The notes beneath the pieces are model-generated. The model searched no databases. It saw only the letters and a list, made by a program, of their open reading frames with translations, and was not told where the DNA came from. This document shows, one piece after another, positions 59,366-64,000 of a stretch of DNA of 64,000 nucleotides. Within the stretch, counting starts at the first letter, position 1; each line of letters begins with the position of its first letter. Source of the stretch: Chitinophaga sancti (lineage in GTDB: Bacteria; Bacteroidota; Bacteroidia; Chitinophagales; Chitinophagaceae); NCBI RefSeq assembly GCF_034087045.1, contig NZ_CP139247.1, forward strand, positions 5,482,001-5,546,000, read 5' to 3'. Made by a program: the position numbers and the translations under genes.

Positions 59366-61753
59366 TTATTGTACTACAATCTTGTGTGACTGACCGCCAG
59401 CGGATATGATATAAATCCCCTTAGGCCATCCTGAAACGTCCAGTTGCAACTGGTTTACATCCTGTTTCAGGAGAGTGGTGTACATGGCTTGTCCGTTCAT
59501 ACTGTATACACGCAGTACGGTAGGTGATTTAATACCTTGTACCTGTACATGGAGGATGTTGGTGGTTGGATTTGGAGAGGCGTTTAGTGAAAAATCAACA
59601 ACTGCTGTTGTCGTTTTCTTTGCAGATGCGGTCGTTGCGGCAGTCGCATTGCCCCCATGAATCACAACTTCCCACAATGAAATGCCATAAGCCGTAGCAC
59701 GTTTCAATCCCAATACACGTACGTACCTGGCATTCACCGCCGGGAAACTAATAGTTTCCGTGCCGCCAGTACCATTCGTTACGGCTTTTTGTACTGTCCA
59801 GCTAAGCGTATCCAAAGAGGTTTCAATCCGGTAACTGGTCGCATACGCGGCTTCCCATTTGATCACTACTTCTGATACAGCACGAACTGTATCCAGGTCT
59901 ACCCTTACCCATTGGCTATCCTTGAATGCAGATGACCACCTGGTAGTCGAATCATTTCCGTCAAATGCATAAATGGCAGGAAAATCAGCTGTCTCAATAG
60001 AAGAAGCAACTGCCTTTTTACCTGCGGCTAAATCTTCGGACTGTAAGACGAAGTTTACCCAGTTCAGGTTGAACTGAGCACTTTCCATATAGACTTTCAG
60101 CACCTTTTTACCCGTTGTCAGCACCGGCGTAGTCACATTCACGGTAGTCCACGTCTGCCAGCCACCGGTAGTAGGTACACTGATCGTACCAGTAAAGTTC
60201 TGACCATCCAGTTCAGCATGGAAAGACTTGCCGGTTGCAGTAGTGGCCACACGCGCCTGGAAGGTATATACACCCGCTTTGGTAATATTCACTGTATATT
60301 CCAGGTATTCAGTCGTGTGCACAGCCCCCACGTCATAGCCGCCGTTTGTATCCGTACAGCTTTCAATATCTACCCCTTCAGTAGTTCTGTACTGTCCCTG
60401 TGTATTGCCTGCATCATAGTCATGATACGCCACCCCTTCGCCGCCATTATCAAAATTCTCTGCTTCTATCTTTCCGGGAATGGTCCACGCACTTCCACCA
60501 TATGGGCTTTGCGCAGCATTACCGTATACTTCCAGTTCATATATAGAGTAGCCATAAGCGGTGGATCTGGCCGTACCATAAATGCGTACATAGCGACCAG
60601 TGCCACTGAGACCTGTTACATCATTGGTCAGCGTGGTATTGCCACTTACAGATTTAATCGTGGTCCAGGTACCCGCATCCGCAGAAACCTGTACCTGGTA
60701 TGCGGTAGCTGATGCTGTTTCCCAGGTGATCTTAACTTCGCTGATGTCATAATTCGCACCCAGGTCTACATACACCCACTGCGGATCGCTATAATCGGAG
60801 GACCAGCGGGTGGTGTAACTGCCATCAGTAGCATTACCTGCTACATAGGTTGTACTGGTTTCTACTGAAGAAGCTATGGCAGTTTTGCCTTTGGCCAGAT
60901 TCTGCGGCACTGGTGTGTTACCGGAACATACGGTACCTAAGGTGCTGTAAATAGAATTGATATCACCATATTCAGAGGCAATATCCCAGATCATAATTCC
61001 ACCTGCAGTGGATTTGGCCAGTGTGGATTTCTGGATATGCTCTGCCGTATTATTGTCTGAACTATAAAATGGTACACCCAGCATACGTTTGCTTTGCGGT
61101 ACGCCCCTTGATGTCCAGTAAGACATAGAACTGCTGGCCAGGCTGTAATCACCATAGCACATGATGTTCACGAGATCCAGCATAGAGACGTCATCATAGT
61201 GATCGCCATTGTTGGCTGCACTCTCGGAAACCGCGGCGGTAAACAGTTTGCCCATGCCGTGGATCTTAGTACCCAGGGTCGTCGCCAGAGCATTCCACTT
61301 AGCCTTGGTAGTGGGGTATTCCCAATCCAGGTCAATGCCGTCCAGGTTGTACTGACTGATCAGGTTTCCGCAGGCCGTGGCGAGGTTATTGATATAAGTG
61401 GTATTACCGGAAATGGTTTCGAATGGCGTGTTGCCTGGAGAAGAATCCAGCCAGCCACCGATAGACAACAACACTTTTACATTGGCTGCATGTGCCCGGG
61501 TCACCAGGTCGGTCAATGAAGCGCTATTGTCCACACCACCAATTTTACCATCGGTGCCCGGAATGGCAAATGCATACATAATATGCGTGTATCTGGTATA
61601 GTCGATCTTCGAAGGGCTGTTGATGTAGTAACTACCTCCGGCTACCCACGAAGGGTAATACCCTATGATGTTGTAACATGATACCTGTGAGAAGCATTTC
61701 ACAGAGAGCATGACGAGGAATAAAAGAATGATTACTTTGAGTTTTTGCATCAT
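59366..61753 (-). CDS. Multidomain GH18 chitinase, type IX secreted
   Basis: A 795-residue secreted enzyme. From ATG 61753: signal peptide (to FSQ), a rather short GH18 domain (about 25-300) with SIGGW and the catalytic DGIDLDWE (proton donor Glu145), an F5/8-type-C carbohydrate-binding domain (about 315-450), a CBM6-like domain (about 455-590), a second F5/8 C domain (about 600-715) and a type A sorting tail for type IX secretion (SPNPTTNILHVQV to the C-terminus). It should cleave chitin or related beta-1,4-GlcNAc polymers outside the cell. No SusC/D next to it. Confidence 0.93.
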   Translation of the reverse strand: MMQKLKVIILLFLVMLSVKCFSQVSCYNIIGYYPSWVAGGSYYINSPSKIDYTRYTHIMYAFAIPGTDGKIGGVDNSASLTDLVTRAHAANVKVLLSIGGWLDSSPGNTPFETISGNTTYINNLATACGNLISQYNLDGIDLDWEYPTTKAKWNALATTLGTKIHGMGKLFTAAVSESAANNGDHYDDVSMLDLVNIMCYGDYSLASSSMSYWTSRGVPQSKRMLGVPFYSSDNNTAEHIQKSTLAKSTAGGIMIWDIASEYGDINSIYSTLGTVCSGNTPVPQNLAKGKTAIASSVETSTTYVAGNATDGSYTTRWSSDYSDPQWVYVDLGANYDISEVKITWETASATAYQVQVSADAGTWTTIKSVSGNTTLTNDVTGLSGTGRYVRIYGTARSTAYGYSIYELEVYGNAAQSPYGGSAWTIPGKIEAENFDNGGEGVAYHDYDAGNTQGQYRTTEGVDIESCTDTNGGYDVGAVHTTEYLEYTVNITKAGVYTFQARVATTATGKSFHAELDGQNFTGTISVPTTGGWQTWTTVNVTTPVLTTGKKVLKVYMESAQFNLNWVNFVLQSEDLAAGKKAVASSIETADFPAIYAFDGNDSTTRWSSAFKDSQWVRVDLDTVRAVSEVVIKWEAAYATSYRIETSLDTLSWTVQKAVTNGTGGTETISFPAVNARYVRVLGLKRATAYGISLWEVVIHGGNATAATTASAKKTTTAVVDFSLNASPNPTTNILHVQVQGIKSPTVLRVYSMNGQAMYTTLLKQDVNQLQLDVSGWPKGIYIISAGGQSHKIVVQ

Positions 61754-61853
61754 GAGATGTTTAATGGTTTTTCTGTTGAATGAGGGAAATTGATGAACAT
61801 AGGTATGATTCAAATATAATTGTTTATAATGTATTATCAAACCAGATATTAAT

Positions 61854-62579
61854 ATGAATGGCCTGTATAAATCGGGCACCAGCGGGCTTGTACTGCCAGT
61901 TCCCAACAAAGCTGCTTTCCCGCCGGCGTACCGGGATAAGAGCCGGCTTACTTACTATTCCAGTTTGTTTAACAGCATTGAAATCAATAGCTCATTCTAT
62001 AAATTACCTAAAGGTAGTACGGTAAAAAAATGGACGGAAGAGGTGCCGCCTCATTTCGTATTTACTTACAAATTATGGCAGGAAATTACCCATATAAAAG
62101 GGTTAGCATTTAATCCCGGAGATGTGTTAAATTTTATGACTGTCATTGACCAGGCAGGGGATCAGAAAGGTTGTTTGCTGGTACAGTTTCCACCTTCCCT
62201 GACGATCGATGGTTTTGGTCAGGTGGAATCACTGCTGTCGCTAATTTCCGGGTGGAAGGTAGCGTTGGAGTTCCGGCATTCCAGCTGGTACATCAGCGAA
62301 ACGTTTGAATTGGCCGACGAATACGGCGCCAGTATAGTCCTGCACGATATTCCGAAATCAAAAAATACCCGGTTAAATAACAAGGCCAATTTTGTTTATC
62401 TTCGGTTTCACGGTCCCGCTGGCGATTATAAGGGTGGTTATACCCATGCTCAGCTGGAACAACATGCTTTACAGATCAAAGAATGGATGAGAGAAGAGAA
62501 AGAGGTGTATGTGTATTTCAATAACACCATCGGGGATGCAATTACAAACCTGATGACATTGAATGCATTGATCGGTTAA
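61854..62579 (+). CDS. DUF72 family protein
   Basis: A 241-residue TIM-barrel protein of the DUF72 (YecE) family: GTSGLV at the start, YSSLFNSIEINSSFYKLPKGSTVKKWTEEVPPHFVFTYK, CLLVQFPPSL, VALEFRHSSW, VLHDIPKS and YLRFHGPAGDYKGGYTHAQLEQHA are all family blocks. Slightly shorter than average. Function unknown. Divergent from the chitinase gene; the 100-bp gap holds both promoters. Confidence 0.92.
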   Translation: MNGLYKSGTSGLVLPVPNKAAFPPAYRDKSRLTYYSSLFNSIEINSSFYKLPKGSTVKKWTEEVPPHFVFTYKLWQEITHIKGLAFNPGDVLNFMTVIDQAGDQKGCLLVQFPPSLTIDGFGQVESLLSLISGWKVALEFRHSSWYISETFELADEYGASIVLHDIPKSKNTRLNNKANFVYLRFHGPAGDYKGGYTHAQLEQHALQIKEWMREEKEVYVYFNNTIGDAITNLMTLNALIG

Positions 62580-62601
62580 ACGGGAAAAAATATCCCTATA
62601 T

Positions 62602-63714
62602 ATGAAAAAGTTTATCGCAACCATTTGTTGCTGTTGCGCCCTGTACCAAAGTTACGCCCAGGACAGTGTCCTCTTTAAAAGGCTGGCGCAGGCAGAAAAC
62701 TGGCAGGACATTATCGCTGCTACCACAGCACCTGATACCCTATCGGCTCCGGCATTGAATATCCTTGGCATTGCTTATCAAATGTTATCACAGGATAGTA
62801 TGGCGATCTCCATCTTTGACAAGGCCAGTGCCAGATCACCAAAAGATCCCCGCTCCTATTACCTGAAAGGCACTTTGCTCAATTTGAGACAGCAATACAG
62901 GGAGGCGATTCCCGTATTTGAAAAGGCACAGGATTGCGATGTCAGTGCCCGCAACTATGTAGGATTGAGTGTTGCCTATCGTGGTTTAAAAAAAATCCCT
63001 CAGGCGCTAGAAGTATTAACCAAAGCAAGCGAACTACCTGATGACGACGGGCATGCCAATGTCATGATTGGCCAGATCTATACAGAACAGAATGATAATG
63101 AAAAAGCGCTGGCTGTATATTACAAGGTGAAAGATAAACTGGCAAAAGATGGGGAGGATTACCAGACGGCCTGTATCGGCATCTGTGATCTTGAAATCAA
63201 AGAAGGCAGACATGAGCTGGCCTTGCCGGTAGTGCAGGAATTGTTGGAAATAGACACGGCGAATTATGTAGCGATGACCAAAATGATCCAGATCTGCTAT
63301 CACGATAAGGATTATATAACGGGCGAACGATACAAGGCGAAATTGTACGCGGCACAGCGGGACGGTAAACTGGACGGAGAGCTGAATGACAGGTTTTGTC
63401 TAGACAGATTTAAATGGAATAAGAAAGATGTGGTTGTATACGAAAGATATGAGCATGGTACATCCGACAAAAATTATAACAAGATCATCTTTGTGGTCAT
63501 GGCTACCCCCGAAGCGGTTGAAATGACGATCCAGACAGAATATACTCTTCCTGTTGAGGAAAGCAACCCTTATTTACTTTGCGGAACGGATAATGATGGG
63601 CATAACAACTACGGGGTGAGATTCGGTGACAATACACCGTATGAAGAACTGAAAACGGCCGTGCTGAAAATCCTGGATAATAAAAAACAAGCTGTAGCGG
63701 GTAGTGCTCATTAG
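62602..63714 (+). CDS. Exported tetratricopeptide-repeat protein
   Basis: A 370-residue protein with a signal peptide (KFIATICCCCALYQSYAQ) and four to six TPR repeats (about 45-240; SAPALNILGIAYQMLSQDSMAISIFDKA, PRSYYLKGTLLNLRQQYREAIPVFEKA, ALAVYYKVKDKL). The C-terminal ~130 residues are a separate globular part without a known family. TPRs mediate protein contacts. It begins 22 nt after the DUF72 gene, so the two may share a transcript. Confidence 0.8.
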   Translation: MKKFIATICCCCALYQSYAQDSVLFKRLAQAENWQDIIAATTAPDTLSAPALNILGIAYQMLSQDSMAISIFDKASARSPKDPRSYYLKGTLLNLRQQYREAIPVFEKAQDCDVSARNYVGLSVAYRGLKKIPQALEVLTKASELPDDDGHANVMIGQIYTEQNDNEKALAVYYKVKDKLAKDGEDYQTACIGICDLEIKEGRHELALPVVQELLEIDTANYVAMTKMIQICYHDKDYITGERYKAKLYAAQRDGKLDGELNDRFCLDRFKWNKKDVVVYERYEHGTSDKNYNKIIFVVMATPEAVEMTIQTEYTLPVEESNPYLLCGTDNDGHNNYGVRFGDNTPYEELKTAVLKILDNKKQAVAGSAH

Positions 63715-63717
63715 GAT

Positions 63718-63725
63718 TATCTTTG
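63718..63725 (+). promoter_or_regulatory. -7 element of the DUF2461 gene
   Basis: TATCTTTG, 19 nt before the ATG at 63745, fits TAnnTTTG. The -33 element is not clear. Confidence 0.5.
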
Positions 63726-63744
63726 CCATTCAATTTTCATTGTC

Positions 63745-64000
63745 ATGGCAAAACAATCACAGGTGATCATACCTGCATCCGGATACGATTTTCTGGAGAA
63801 ATTAAGAAAGAATAATAACCGCGAATGGTTTAATGAGCATAAAATGACTTACCAGCAGGAGCTGCAGCATATTGAAAACTTTGCTGAAGCCCTGTTGGCC
63901 AAAATGAATGTACACGACCTGATTGAAACCCCATCAGGCAAAAAAAGCCTTTACCGCATTTATAGGGATACCCGTTTTTCACAGGATAAAACACCTTACA
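63745..64000 (+). CDS. DUF2461 family protein, 5' part
   Basis: The first 85 codons of a gene that runs off the window. ASGYDFLEKLRKNNNREWFNEHKMTYQ and GKKSLYRIYRDTRFSQDKTPY are the conserved start of the DUF2461 family (about 220 residues when complete). Function unknown; cytoplasmic. Confidence 0.9.
   Translation, partial: MAKQSQVIIPASGYDFLEKLRKNNNREWFNEHKMTYQQELQHIENFAEALLAKMNVHDLIETPSGKKSLYRIYRDTRFSQDKTPY

Overview
The window looks like a chromosomal segment of a Chitinophaga-like Bacteroidota (family Chitinophagaceae is the best guess). Evidence: two SusC/SusD outer-membrane uptake pairs, one with its own ECF sigma/FecR regulators; a GH18 chitinase ending in a type IX secretion (Por) sorting tail; GH28 pectinase; DUF2723, DUF5689, DUF5995 and DUF4256 proteins; and promoters of the Bacteroidota form TAnnTTTG (TATCTTTG before tRNA-Lys). 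No rRNA, CRISPR array, intact insertion sequence or prophage was seen.

Layout. 0-2.5 kb: frameshifted end of an Fpg/Nei-type DNA glycosylase, then glycogen debranching enzyme glgX. 2.6-12.4 kb (minus): sigma factor, FecR, SusC, SusD, DUF5689 lipoprotein and calcineurin-like phosphoesterase, one regulated uptake locus. 12.5-13.2 kb: ROK-type sugar kinase. 13.4-17.4 kb (minus): VgrG spike with a C-terminal metzincin-type protease, a MORN-repeat lipoprotein or secreted protein (candidate immunity) and a DUF4280 PAAR-like tip. 17.5-19.2 kb: ABC ATPase plus permease. 19.3-23.6 kb: second SusC/SusD. 24-31 kb: DUF2167 protein, pyruvate formate-lyase and its activase, small proteins. 31-40.4 kb (minus): amidohydrolase, DUF5995, DUF2723, SAM hydrolase-like and SDR genes, with tandem repeats in four consecutive intergenic gaps. 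40.5-42.7 kb: tRNA-Lys followed by gene relics. 42.9-49 kb: membrane protein, 7TM histidine kinase, response regulator, exported protein and papain-like lipoprotein. 49.1-50.6 kb: ArsR/SRPBCC/DUF4256 operon. 50.6-64 kb: DUF937, GH28, AraC-AGT fusion, PhnA-like, AraC regulator, SUFU-like, ABC-F, chitinase, DUF72, TPR and DUF2461 genes.

The most unusual signal is a recurring sequence pattern rather than a single gene. In many gaps the end of the neighbouring gene is repeated in the intergenic DNA ('gene-end echoes'). After a gene's stop codon a second, diverged copy of its 3' end appears, with its own stop codon lying 0-5 nt before the next gene's start (DUF5689, histidine kinase, ArsR and SRPBCC genes). 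In one case the 5' end of a gene (DUF5995) is repeated four times upstream as about 116-bp units, each with a start codon, a short peptide related to the gene's N-terminus and a hairpin/T-run. Several differences fall at third codon positions and several echoes are short open frames. The second notable item is the self-contained VgrG-protease/candidate immunity/PAAR-like module, with no other secretion-system gene in view.
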